Origin: a virus
Direction: 5' to 3' (one strand)
IMG/VR virus record: IMGVR_UViG_3300034374_005164
Span: 1 to 29,208 of that record
Length of the DNA: 29,208 nt
Shown here piece after piece: positions 6,204 to 14,115 of this stretch (position 1 is its first letter; every line of letters begins with the position of its first letter). The translations under genes and the position numbers were made by a program. A model generated the notes under the pieces. It saw only the letters and a list, made by a program, of their open reading frames with translations. It searched no databases and was not told the DNA's origin.

Positions 6204-6380
6204 ATGAAGAAATTAAGCTATGTTTTTCATTTAGTGTTAGGCACGGTTAAAAAAGCCTTGAGACATAATAGATGCGATAGTTGTGGATTTACAAAAGATG
6301 AAGTTTATGTAACTGAACACTTTACAGAAGCAGGTTTTATAGAATGTATGAAATGCTACAATAACAGAACTAACTCTTAA
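6204..6380 (+). CDS. Small zinc-ribbon protein
   Basis: A 58-residue protein. After a short hydrophobic/basic N-terminal helix (MKKLSYVFHLVLGTVKKAL) it has two CxxC knuckles, CDSCG and CMKC, separated by 22 residues (CDSCGFTKDEVYVTEHF...ECMKC), a classical zinc-ribbon spacing. ATG 6204 is preferred over the TTG at 6156, because the latter falls inside the -7 promoter box. The zinc ribbon suggests nucleic-acid or protein binding, perhaps a transcription factor-like role. It ends 7 nt before repeat copy 2. Confidence 0.65.
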   Translation: MKKLSYVFHLVLGTVKKALRHNRCDSCGFTKDEVYVTEHFTEAGFIECMKCYNNRTNS

Positions 6381-6387
6381 TTGTGCC

Positions 6388-6412
6388 TAACAACGATATA
6401 TGTGCAACTAAA
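6388..6412 (+). repeat. 25-bp exact direct repeat, copy 2
   Basis: Identical over 25 bases to 1747-1771. Here it follows the zinc-ribbon stop codon, is preceded by GCC (GCCTAACAAC) and supplies the stop codon (6408-6410) of the minus-strand regulator. The box GTGCCTAAC (6383-6391) is the inverted complement of GTTAGGCAC at 6236-6244. Confidence 0.9.
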
Positions 6413-7067
6413 ACCTCACTTCTTCTCTTATTTTATTGGTTGTAGCCTTATTTACCGCTACCTTGTGATACCACTTATCTACATTTGCCTCTTCCTCGTA
6501 GTATATAACACCATCTTTAGTCATAGGCTTAATCAGCTTATCGTCTTTTAAGTTGTTCTTTACTAGATTACCATTTTTATTGCGATAGAAAGGTGTGCTG
6601 TCCACTTTGCTTTCCACCTCACCCGTCATTCTGCTATACCTATCTAGGTACTCAAGGAACTTCTCACACAAGTCAACAGCCTTCTTTGTGTATCTGTATC
6701 TTTCCCTTATTCTCCTTTTTTCAGTATGCTTATGTACACTCTCTCCTTTACCAGATACTTTAGACACCTTTATCTCACTCTCTCCAAATGCTTTTACTAT
6801 GTATCCATTTGATGAAAGGAAGAATAGTATCTTTTTTGCGTAAACAGCAGACACAGGAGTTTTCTTCTGTATGGTGTTACCACTAAAAAACTCAAAGTCG
6901 TACATAGATATTAGAACCTCTACCGCGCTAGGCTGTATGTTGTCTTTACGCTCACTTATCACAGCGTTTATTGCCTTTGCCCAACCTGATATATGTTCTA
7001 CTTTTCTATCCTCCTTTATTTTTAATTTGGAGTCTAGTGTTTTGTATTTGTTTTGAACTCTTGCCAT
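6408..7067 (-). CDS. Winged-helix-like transcriptional regulator
   Basis: A 219-residue basic protein. Residues 47-93 look like a MarR/winged-helix core (AVEVLISMYDFEFF, then TPVSAVYAKKILFFLSSNG with YIVKA), followed by a KVSKVSGKGES wing-like stretch and a helix, YRYTKKAVDLCEKFLEYLD (124-142). The C-terminal part is Lys/Asn rich. It is the only minus-strand gene before the structural block, and its promoter faces that of the first structural gene across a 48-bp gap with a perfect palindrome. This suggests a phage regulator that controls itself and the structural genes. A DNA-binding role is inferred from fold and placement, not from a family match. Confidence 0.6.
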   Translation of the reverse strand: MARVQNKYKTLDSKLKIKEDRKVEHISGWAKAINAVISERKDNIQPSAVEVLISMYDFEFFSGNTIQKKTPVSAVYAKKILFFLSSNGYIVKAFGESEIKVSKVSGKGESVHKHTEKRRIRERYRYTKKAVDLCEKFLEYLDRYSRMTGEVESKVDSTPFYRNKNGNLVKNNLKDDKLIKPMTKDGVIYYEEEANVDKWYHKVAVNKATTNKIREEVRF

Positions 7068-7071
7068 AACC

Positions 7072-7079
7072 CAAAGTTA
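7072..7079 (-). promoter_or_regulatory. Minus-strand promoter -7 box
   Basis: On the minus strand this reads TAACTTTG, then GGTT and the ATG of the regulator at 7067. The start codon is only four bases from the box, so the transcript would be leaderless or nearly so. Confidence 0.6.
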
Positions 7080-7082
7080 CAA

Positions 7083-7104
7083 ATTTCGTACTTTTGCAAA
7101 AGTA
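7083..7104. promoter_or_regulatory. Promoter with perfect 16-bp palindrome (divergent control site)
   Basis: TACTTTTGCAAAAGTA (7089-7104) is a perfect 16-bp palindrome containing TAnnTTTG on each strand. On the plus strand it belongs to the ATTTCKTAnnTTTGCA class (7083-7098) and lies 17 nt before the ATG at 7116. The site between the divergent regulator and the structural block is a strong candidate operator. Confidence 0.65.
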
Positions 7105-7115
7105 AAGCATCAAAC

Positions 7116-7676
7116 ATGGCTACAACGGGAACTAATAACTTAGCGGATAACGCTTCTTTTCATCAAAACACAGCAGGGTATACTCGGCATCTGAATTTAG
7201 ATACCAATAATTCCTTATTCACTAATCCCGTGAATGGGTTGAGCATTGAAAGTATAGCTGACTCTGGGGATGGGGTGATGGCTGTTGAGTTTGATTCAGG
7301 AGATGATCTTAGCGAGGTAATGAAGTTCTCTCACTTAGTCCTTAGAAATACAACTGATAATGCTAACAATGGTACGTTTGAGGTTATATCTGTGGATAAT
7401 GATACAAAGATAATCTCAGTAAAAAATGACAGGGCATCTATTACAGCACAGGCAGAAGTGGGTGGTGTGGGTGATGTCATTCCTTTACAGGGTGCTAACT
7501 ACATTAAGGTTTTAGAGAACGATACAACTTTTTCTTCATTGGTTGAGCATACTGATTTCATTGGTGGTGATGAGGATGCTTTAGAGGGTCTTACGTTATC
7601 TAAGAATGATTTTGAGTTTGGGTTTTTCACGGAGATTGTTCTTAGTGCAGGAAAGTTAAGGGTTGCTTTACTGTAA
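7116..7676 (+). CDS. Virion or structural-operon protein, beta-rich
   Basis: The start is ATG 7116 (186 residues); the frame is open further upstream but that would run through the promoter. The protein is low in Lys and rich in Asn, Asp, Ser and Thr, with alternating strands (GTFEVISVDNDTKIISVK, YIKVLENDTTFSSLV). There are no Cys and no signal peptide. The C-terminal end, EIVLSAGKLRVALL, looks like a closing strand. Composition and context fit a minor virion or decoration protein, but no family is recognised. It is the first gene of the structural block and is driven by the palindromic promoter. Confidence 0.6.
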   Translation: MATTGTNNLADNASFHQNTAGYTRHLNLDTNNSLFTNPVNGLSIESIADSGDGVMAVEFDSGDDLSEVMKFSHLVLRNTTDNANNGTFEVISVDNDTKIISVKNDRASITAQAEVGGVGDVIPLQGANYIKVLENDTTFSSLVEHTDFIGGDEDALEGLTLSKNDFEFGFFTEIVLSAGKLRVALL

Positions 7677-7705
7677 TTATTTTTTTATACCATAATGTAA
7701 AGTCA

Positions 7706-7713
7706 TACATTTG
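7706..7713 (+). promoter_or_regulatory. Promoter -7 box (TACATTTG)
   Basis: TACATTTG followed by TGGT, with the ATG of the 7718 gene four bases after the box, again implying a near-leaderless transcript. The element at 8034-8041 has the same TTTGTGGT extension. Confidence 0.5.
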
Positions 7714-7717
7714 TGGT

Positions 7718-7987
7718 ATGTATGATGATACTCCCTTTAACGAAGACCCAAGAATACAATCTTTCTTGGATTCAGCAGAGGCTATTTGCCAAGATGCAGA
7801 TGGCGATATAGGCTTTTACGGAATTGTTCTAAAGCGTTTTTTTGATGGTGATGGGTATAGTATAGAATACTCTATTGTTGATGCCACCGCATCTCAGAAC
7901 GAGAAGATGACGTGCATAGAGCATATCATCAAAGAAGATTCAGAGCTATTGCCCATTAAAGATAAAACCCATTTCTTTGTAAGCTAA
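7718..7987 (+). CDS. Hypothetical phage protein
   Basis: An 89-residue acidic protein (DDTPFNEDPRIQSFL, then ICQDADGDIGFYGIVLKRFF and an YSIEYSIVDA strand), possibly alpha/beta. The start is set by the promoter box directly upstream; no alternative in-frame ATG is close. It has its own promoter and is followed by another promoter before the next gene, so it may be transcribed singly. No family is recognised. Confidence 0.55.
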   Translation: MYDDTPFNEDPRIQSFLDSAEAICQDADGDIGFYGIVLKRFFDGDGYSIEYSIVDATASQNEKMTCIEHIIKEDSELLPIKDKTHFFVS

Positions 7988-8033
7988 CGGTTAATAAAGC
8001 ATAATAGCCAATAAGCGTACCTTTTGTTTTTAG

Positions 8034-8041
8034 TAACTTTG
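8034..8041 (+). promoter_or_regulatory. Promoter -7 box (TAACTTTG)
   Basis: TAACTTTG followed by TGGTAATC, 20 nt upstream of ATG 8062. It shares the TTTGTGGTA extension with the 7706 box. It would drive the packaging-gene run from 8062 to about 11369. Confidence 0.55.
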
Positions 8042-8061
8042 TGGTAATCAAATGAACTACA

Positions 8062-8340
8062 ATGTTGACTAAAGTATCGCGTGTTCTACGCAGCTTAACC
8101 GTTGGAGCTATAAAGGACGGTTTCAGATGGGTTGTTGGAAACACAAGCACCCTCAAGGACGAAGAAGGAGAATACTTCAAGGTTATTATATCAAGCATTA
8201 TAAGGCATGACGAGCAAGGTATACCCTATTGGGTTATATACGTCAAGAAGATAGATGACTTAGATGCAGGTGAGTTTATATGGAAGGTTCATCGCAAGGG
8301 AGATCAAAGTGTAACTGAAGAATTTGAACTAGACATATGA
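8062..8340 (+). CDS. Hypothetical phage protein
   Basis: A 92-residue protein with a basic N-terminal helix (TKVSRVLRSLTVGAIKDGF) and then beta strands (FKVIISSIIRHDEQGIPYWVIYVKKIDDLD). The ATGA at its end overlaps the GroES-like gene, so the two are translationally coupled. No domain is recognised. Its consistent link to the chaperonin-like gene suggests it works with capsid assembly or packaging, but this is inference. Confidence 0.6.
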   Translation: MLTKVSRVLRSLTVGAIKDGFRWVVGNTSTLKDEEGEYFKVIISSIIRHDEQGIPYWVIYVKKIDDLDAGEFIWKVHRKGDQSVTEEFELDI

Positions 8341-8933
8341 GATCGGCAGGAAGTTTAATAGTAGAGATAAAGAAAGACTTTAAGGATGAGATTCAATTAC
8401 AAAATGGTAAAATACTCTACCTTGACCCCTCTTACTATAAGTTTGAAAACAGAGTCATGGAAGGTAAGCTCACTTCCGTACCACCTAAACTTTCAGACAT
8501 CTTTAGAGAAGGAGATAGAGTATTCTTTCACCACTCATTAGTCATAGGCACGAACAGTCAAAGACCCGTAGTTGATTGGGATAAAAGGCTATTTAGGTTG
8601 GACTACACAAAAGATTTGTCTTTCAACTGCTTAGTCTATTTAATTGAGAGGGATGGTGAGTTCATTACTGTCAATGACTTTATCTTCATAGAGCCTATCA
8701 AAGAGGAGAAGTTGGAAAAGATAGGCAGTATATACATTCCTCAAACTAAAGAGGATGAAATACCCAAAAAGGGTCGTATAGTATACTCTAACGACTTCGC
8801 CCATGAGGAGCTTGGTGTTAATGTGGGCGATGAGGTGTATATTACAGAGAAGGGTAGATACCCAATGACTATTGATGGACAAGAGTTGTGGCGTATGCGT
8901 TCTACTAGAAATATACTTGCGATAGATGGGTAG
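8337..8933 (+). CDS. GroES-like protein with two Cpn10-type halves
   Basis: A 198-residue protein, about twice the length of GroES. The C-terminal half (about 112-196) follows the Cpn10 order: VNDFIFIEPIKEEKLEKIG, SIYIP, KKGRIVYSN, VNVGDEVYI, then YPMTIDGQELWRMRS and NILAI, which closely matches GroES strands KVGDKVL, IDGEEYLILR and DILAI. The N-terminal half (about 6-104) has a weaker version: KILYLDP, VMEGKLTSVPP, FREGDRVFFHH, LFRLDY and LVYLIERDG. Phage co-chaperonins such as T4 gp31 replace GroES to fold the capsid protein in GroEL, so this may serve capsid folding; it sits just before the terminase genes. The tandem form would need structural confirmation. Confidence 0.75.
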   Translation: MRSAGSLIVEIKKDFKDEIQLQNGKILYLDPSYYKFENRVMEGKLTSVPPKLSDIFREGDRVFFHHSLVIGTNSQRPVVDWDKRLFRLDYTKDLSFNCLVYLIERDGEFITVNDFIFIEPIKEEKLEKIGSIYIPQTKEDEIPKKGRIVYSNDFAHEELGVNVGDEVYITEKGRYPMTIDGQELWRMRSTRNILAIDG

Positions 8934-9210
8934 ACCGAGGAAAGATGTTTTTATTCCAGAGAGTGCTACTAAAGACGCATTAAGAGCTTCTAGGAGTATG
9001 TATGATGCTTTCCTTGCCAATATATCAAAAGGTATAGACGAGGATGCTACGGGGTCTGATAGGCTCAATGAACTGAAGGCTATATCTTATGCTGTGAATG
9101 AACTTCCCAACCTTATAAAAGGTATCAACACTCTTCAGAAGATGATTGAGCAAAAGGATTACGATAAAGAGAGAGATATTGTTGAAGGGGAGAGCGAAAA
9201 ATTTATGTAA
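8926..9210 (+). CDS. Putative small terminase subunit
   Basis: A 94-residue protein directly upstream of the large terminase, with start overlapping the previous stop and its own stop overlapping the terminase ATG (TAATG). It opens with MGRPRKD, a short basic DNA-binding-like stretch, then long helices (ATKDALRASRSMYDAFLANI, ELKAISYAVNELPNLIKGI) and an acidic end. The size, helical character and place fit a small terminase that recognises packaging DNA, though no motif proves it. It could also be an unrelated packaging accessory. Confidence 0.5.
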   Translation: MGRPRKDVFIPESATKDALRASRSMYDAFLANISKGIDEDATGSDRLNELKAISYAVNELPNLIKGINTLQKMIEQKDYDKERDIVEGESEKFM

Positions 9211-11369
9211 TGTCTTTCTACGACAAGGATAATCAAATCATAAACATATCACCGTATGAGGGTGATGTCAATGGAGAGATTATAAATCTTCAAGGGCTGA
9301 AGGTGCAGTTACCTCAGAAGCCCTCTGACAAGTACATACTCAATAGCGACAAGCCTATTTTAGAACAGAAGTGGGCAAGAATATCTATACCTGAAGAGAT
9401 TGATGTTATTGATTCATGGGAAGAGTTTAAGCAGTACCCGCAGGATGTTCAGGATAGGCTTAACGAGTATATTGAAGAAGAGTGGCGTAGGCGTAAAGAT
9501 GGGCTTTGGGTATACATAAAGGGCAGGGCGTATTATCTAACGGGGGATTATTATATGTTCCTTCAATGGGGTAAGCAAGCAGACTTTGACCTTAATGATG
9601 GATACCCTTTGTTTTATGAAAACCAATGGGAGTTAGAGGTTCATGCTGAGGCGTGTTTTCTAATACCTTGGTGCTGTGGGCAGATAGTAGGAAAGAACAG
9701 GCGTTACGGTTGGACTTCTTTGGTTCGCAATAAAACCCTATGTAAGACATCTGGTGGCTTGGGTAAGGGTAAGACTTCAGGTATGACCTCTAAGAATGAG
9801 GATGATGCCAAAGAGGTTCTTTATGAGAAGTTGCTATACACCTATCAGAACTGGCCTTTCTTTTTCAGAATATCATACCATGAGTCAGGTAGTGGGATAA
9901 TCTTCGACAGGAAGAAGCAGCAAATAACTCTTAGCAGGAACAATAAGAAGAAGTCAAATGCTCATGGTGGAAGGATAAGGTACGGTGCAACGAAGAACAA
10001 TACTTTTGATGGTTGGGCTTTATTTATTCTATTGGCTGATGAGATTGCTAAGTTCACTCGTCCTGTTACGTTAAAGAAGTTTTGGGACAAGCATAAGCCG
10101 ACACTATACGATAGGATAAGGGTTAGGGGTTTTGCTTTTTTAGGCACTACTGCTGAAGAGGTTAAAGACCATGAGAAGGAAGGTGCTGAGGATTACAAGA
10201 AGCTATACTCTCAATCTGACATATCTAAGAGTGTTGGAGGAGAGACAAAGAGTGGTCTTATAAAATACTTTTGCTCTGCCCGTAACTCTCTCGTTATAGA
10301 TGAGTATGGGTTGTCAGTTGTCAATGACCCTAAGAAAGATGAGGAGGTTTACGACCATGATGGGAACAGGATACTAGAGGGTTCTAAGACAATTATAGCT
10401 AGAGAGATTAAAAAGCGTGGTAATGATACCCATGCGATAAATGAGTATAGGAGATTATTCCCTTCAACTGAAACGGATATGTTCAGGACGATGGGTAGTA
10501 ATTCTTTGAATACAGAGAAAATATATACTCAGATACAATATAATGAGGAGCAATCGCTATTGGGTGCTACTCCGTTTAGGCAAGGTCTTTTTGAATGGAC
10601 AGGTGAGAGGTATAGAAGCAACGTAACATTTGTGGATAATTCTAGGGGGCAATGGAGGATAGCTTTGTTCTTAGATGAGGAAGACCAGAACAAAAAGATT
10701 ACTGTAAATGGTTTAGATGCTCCTGCTAATGGTTGGCTAGGGGGCGGTGGTGTTGACCCTTATAAGGCAGACCAAACATCTGATGGCAGGGGTTCGTCTG
10801 GCTCATGTCATATCGTGACTAGGTACAATATGAAGTACCCTTCAAACGTATGTATCGCTAGGTATAATGGTAGACCTGAGACATTGTATTTATGCTCTGA
10901 GCAACTGCTTATGGCTCATATATATTTTGGTGTTCCCTGCTTAATAGAGAGGGAGGTAGACACTATGATACGTCATTGGGAAGACTTGGGGTACAAGAAC
11001 TATCTTATAAAAAGCCCACCACACTTAACGCCAAAAGGTTCTAGGAATATAGGTAAGTCGGGAATAAATACTTCGGGTGCTAATGTCAGGGAGGCATTGC
11101 TTTTAGCCTTGCAGACCTATGTAAATGAAAGTATAGGTATGTTGAGTAGTGGTAAGATGGGTAGCTTTTACTTCAATGAGACGTTGTATGACCTTGCGAA
11201 CTTCGATATAAATAACGCAACGATACATGATGACTCAATGAGTTTAGGTATTGCTTTGCTAGGTCTTCAGACGTATAAAGAGTTGAAACCTGTAAAGACA
11301 CAGATAACCAATTTGGTTAGGCGTTTTGACAATAGTGGCACTAGCAGTCGGTTCGTTAAGCCTTCTTAG
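9210..11369 (+). CDS. terL: Large terminase subunit (packaging ATPase and nuclease)
   Basis: A 719-residue TerL with the standard two domains. The ATPase has Walker A GGLGKGKT (182-189) and Walker B ILLADEI (Asp277, Glu278), preceded by the adenine/Q-like N-terminal region. The RNase H-like nuclease has GVDPYKADQTS (Asp516), EREVDTMIRHWEDLG and NATIHDDSMSLGIAL (Asp674, Asp675). It would pump and cut DNA at the portal. The size is at the upper end but normal for podovirus-like phages of Bacteroidota. The next gene, the portal, has its own promoter immediately after the stop. Confidence 0.92.
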   Translation: MSFYDKDNQIINISPYEGDVNGEIINLQGLKVQLPQKPSDKYILNSDKPILEQKWARISIPEEIDVIDSWEEFKQYPQDVQDRLNEYIEEEWRRRKDGLWVYIKGRAYYLTGDYYMFLQWGKQADFDLNDGYPLFYENQWELEVHAEACFLIPWCCGQIVGKNRRYGWTSLVRNKTLCKTSGGLGKGKTSGMTSKNEDDAKEVLYEKLLYTYQNWPFFFRISYHESGSGIIFDRKKQQITLSRNNKKKSNAHGGRIRYGATKNNTFDGWALFILLADEIAKFTRPVTLKKFWDKHKPTLYDRIRVRGFAFLGTTAEEVKDHEKEGAEDYKKLYSQSDISKSVGGETKSGLIKYFCSARNSLVIDEYGLSVVNDPKKDEEVYDHDGNRILEGSKTIIAREIKKRGNDTHAINEYRRLFPSTETDMFRTMGSNSLNTEKIYTQIQYNEEQSLLGATPFRQGLFEWTGERYRSNVTFVDNSRGQWRIALFLDEEDQNKKITVNGLDAPANGWLGGGGVDPYKADQTSDGRGSSGSCHIVTRYNMKYPSNVCIARYNGRPETLYLCSEQLLMAHIYFGVPCLIEREVDTMIRHWEDLGYKNYLIKSPPHLTPKGSRNIGKSGINTSGANVREALLLALQTYVNESIGMLSSGKMGSFYFNETLYDLANFDINNATIHDDSMSLGIALLGLQTYKELKPVKTQITNLVRRFDNSGTSSRFVKPS

Positions 11370-11371
11370 TA

Positions 11372-11387
11372 TTTTCTTAACTTTGCA
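11372..11387 (+). promoter_or_regulatory. Promoter -7 box of the TTTGCA class
   Basis: TTTTCTTAACTTTGCA contains TAACTTTG (11378-11385). It starts 2 nt after the terminase stop and lies 27 nt upstream of the portal ATG at 11415. Confidence 0.65.
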
Positions 11388-11414
11388 TCACTACTTTGCT
11401 CGAAACGGGCTTAT

Positions 11415-13826
11415 ATGAATGATGCGAAAAAAATAGGTTCTTTTCCCTCTCCACTTTTACCTAAAGAGGAGAAAAAGAAAGATAGCTACGGACTTCAGGT
11501 TGGTCGTGCTATTGAAGGAAGTTGGTTTGACAATCAATCATATAACTTCTCAAAGCAGCAAAAGGACATTCAAGAGAGGCGTTCATACGCTTACGGAAAG
11601 CAAAACATTGATAGGTATAAGGCAAGGATAAATCCTAGTGGTGATAACTCTTATTACAACTTAGACTTCTCTCCTGTTGCCATTGCTCCTAAGTTTGTTA
11701 GTTCTATTGTTAGCGCAATATACGATAATAAGTTTGAGATAGAGGTAAAGGCTATTGACCCTTTGGCGTTATCTCAAAAGGAGGCTTACAAGAATGACCT
11801 TATTGGTAAGATTATCAATAAGCCTTACCTCGATGAGCTTAAAGAGCAGTTTGGAATTGATATGCTTCAGGGTCAGGAGTTGCCTGAAACTGTTGAGGAG
11901 GTAGACCTTCACATGAATCTTAATTTCAAGCAGTCTGTGGAGATTGCTGCTGAGATTGCTATACGTTATGCGTTTAAGATAAACGATTATGACGAAGAGA
12001 TTAAGAGGAAGATAATTGAGGATATTGTTGTTATTGGCAAGGGTGTATCTCTTGACATAACTGACCCTATTGATGGCATTAAGCTAGAGTACATTGACCC
12101 TGAGTATTGGGTTCATTCTGCTACGCGAAGGCAAGACTTTAAGGATTGCTTTTACATGGGTCATATTGAGTATATGACTATTGCTAAGTTGCGTAGGCAA
12201 GCTGCATCTAGGGGTGCTGAGTGGGCGAATAACGAGAAAGACTTAGAGAAAATAGCTAAGATGTACGTTGGGGAGCTTGGCAACCCAACTACATTTGATT
12301 ACACCTACAATAACAATGTGGGTTATTATCCTTATGATGATTACTTGATACCTGTCTTACGCTTTGAGTATAAGGTGTCGGATATGGATAAGTATGAGGA
12401 GAAGGATACTAAGTACGGAACAACGACATTTAAGAAAAAGCCTTCAGGGTATAAGCCACCAAAGAAGTCAAAGTACAATAGAAAGCAGTACGAAGATAAA
12501 TACGAAGATATTTATGCGGGGTACTATGTACTAAAGACTGATAAGATATATGGTTGGGGAAGGTTAGACAATCAGGTTCGTCCTGACGATGCTTTAAGAA
12601 AGTGTGAGTTTAGCTATACTGCTTATGCTCCTGAGTTATATAAAAATGACACATCATCTATCATAGGTAAGATAATGCCTTACCTCGATGCCATACAGCT
12701 ATCGTGGTTAAAGATGCAGGTTGTCATGCAAAACTCAGCACCAGATGGGTATGCTATCGACCTTAGTGCTTTAGATGCTGTTGACTTGGGTAATGGTGCG
12801 TTAGACCCAATGACCATTGAGGATATACGTCAGGCTACGGGTAGATTGTTTTATCGTTCAATGAACGAAGACCAATCGAGGAATAGTGTGCCTGTCATGC
12901 CTATGCGTAATCAGTTAGACGTTAGTCCTTTCATAAATCAGATTGAGTTTAACTTGAGGATGATTCGTGAAATTTCAGGTGTAGTGCCTGAGATGGATGG
13001 TCAAACAAAGAGAGATCAGCTTGTAGGTGTGACTGAAATATCTATTCAGTCAGCGAAGAACTCTATAAGCTACATAGATAATAGCATTAGGAGTATCACT
13101 CGCAGGGTTGCTGAGAAGAGCATCATGCGTATTCAAGACCTACCTAAAGGAAGTGCATTATACAAAGAGTATATGGAGGCTGTTGGTCAAGCTAACATGG
13201 CTGTTGTTGATGCTATGGGCGACCTATCTATTCATAAGTTCGGAATAGACATTTCTGTTGGTAGGAATGATGTGGAGAGATTATCTTTTGAGAGGGATGT
13301 TACCGCAATGGTTAATGCAGGAATGATAACACCTGATGAGAGGTACTTTATCCTTCGTATTACCAACACCAATTACGCTGCTGCATATCTTAAAATGACC
13401 AGAGAGAAGCGTGAGGCTCGTAAGTTGGAAGAGGATAAGGCTCGTATTCGTGAGCAGTCTATGGCAAATGCTCAAGCGGCTCAAGCGGCTGAACAGGCTA
13501 AGGCAATGGCAGCACAAGCAATAGCTCAGTATGAGTTACAGAAAGAGATTCAGCTTCTTAATCAGGTGAAGATGCCTGAGATGAACTTACAGTTTCAGTA
13601 TGACGCACAGCTTCAGCAGATAAAGAATACAGGTTCTTACAATCAGGCTCAGGTATCAGCTATGGCTAAGGCTGCTGTGGAGGCTGAGAAGGAAGATAGG
13701 AAAGACCAGAGAAGTGAGAAGGAAGCTACTCAACAAGGGGAGATAGCGTACAGGAAGGAGAAGAATCTACCGCCAAAAGACTTTACTGAGGAAGAGATGT
13801 TTAAGTTCGAGGGTGGTGGAGTATAA
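11415..13826 (+). CDS. Portal protein
   Basis: An 803-residue protein that fits a podovirus-type portal. The N-terminal part has RRSYAYGKQNIDRYK and a block containing YYNLDFSPVAIAPKFV, typical of portals near the terminase in Bacteroidota phages. The middle includes charged segments and IEFNLRMIREISGVVPEMDG. The C-terminal 120 residues (about 680-800) are Ala/Gln/Glu-rich and predicted coiled coil, the barrel/crown-like end. Portals form dodecamers at one capsid vertex that thread DNA and dock the terminase. The gene follows terL with its own promoter. The N-terminal 30 residues (KEEKKKD) look disordered. Confidence 0.88.
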   Translation: MNDAKKIGSFPSPLLPKEEKKKDSYGLQVGRAIEGSWFDNQSYNFSKQQKDIQERRSYAYGKQNIDRYKARINPSGDNSYYNLDFSPVAIAPKFVSSIVSAIYDNKFEIEVKAIDPLALSQKEAYKNDLIGKIINKPYLDELKEQFGIDMLQGQELPETVEEVDLHMNLNFKQSVEIAAEIAIRYAFKINDYDEEIKRKIIEDIVVIGKGVSLDITDPIDGIKLEYIDPEYWVHSATRRQDFKDCFYMGHIEYMTIAKLRRQAASRGAEWANNEKDLEKIAKMYVGELGNPTTFDYTYNNNVGYYPYDDYLIPVLRFEYKVSDMDKYEEKDTKYGTTTFKKKPSGYKPPKKSKYNRKQYEDKYEDIYAGYYVLKTDKIYGWGRLDNQVRPDDALRKCEFSYTAYAPELYKNDTSSIIGKIMPYLDAIQLSWLKMQVVMQNSAPDGYAIDLSALDAVDLGNGALDPMTIEDIRQATGRLFYRSMNEDQSRNSVPVMPMRNQLDVSPFINQIEFNLRMIREISGVVPEMDGQTKRDQLVGVTEISIQSAKNSISYIDNSIRSITRRVAEKSIMRIQDLPKGSALYKEYMEAVGQANMAVVDAMGDLSIHKFGIDISVGRNDVERLSFERDVTAMVNAGMITPDERYFILRITNTNYAAAYLKMTREKREARKLEEDKARIREQSMANAQAAQAAEQAKAMAAQAIAQYELQKEIQLLNQVKMPEMNLQFQYDAQLQQIKNTGSYNQAQVSAMAKAAVEAEKEDRKDQRSEKEATQQGEIAYRKEKNLPPKDFTEEEMFKFEGGGV

Positions 13827-14115
13827 TAAACCTGACAATAGACCTAAACTCGTTAATACTTACAATGTGAAAAGAAGTACAGCTTATTATAAGAATAATC
13901 CAAAAGCCAAGGCTAAGAAAGATGCTTATAATAAGAAGTATCACGATACAGATGAGCGCAGGGCTTATAGGGCTGAACTTTCAAGGGAAAGGAGGAAGAG
14001 AGGATTGATGGGTACTGCTAAGGGGAAGGGTAAGGATATAAGCCATAAGAAAGGCGGCGGTGTTACTGTTGAATCTTCTAGTGTCAATAGAGCTAGAAAC
14101 AGAGGTAAGAAGTAA
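13813..14115 (+). CDS. Small basic phage structural-region protein
   Basis: A 100-residue, Lys/Arg-rich protein overlapping the portal stop; the frame starts at GTG 13813 or 13816. The N-terminal region (KRSTAYYKNNPKAKAKKDAYNKKYH) is followed by ERRKRGLMGTAKGKGKDISHKKGGGVTVESSSVNRARN. The D-I-S-H...S-S-V-N-R pattern resembles the tail end of HNH-like sequences in small podovirus proteins but lacks a convincing catalytic core. Conserved near portals in several phages, it may bind DNA in the virion. Function unknown. Confidence 0.6.
   Translation: MVEYNKPDNRPKLVNTYNVKRSTAYYKNNPKAKAKKDAYNKKYHDTDERRAYRAELSRERRKRGLMGTAKGKGKDISHKKGGGVTVESSSVNRARNRGKK

Noticed and set aside
13813-14115. HNH endonuclease call for the small basic protein after the portal
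   Set aside because: Only a weak DxxH...SxxNR resemblance; no complete His-Asn-His core.
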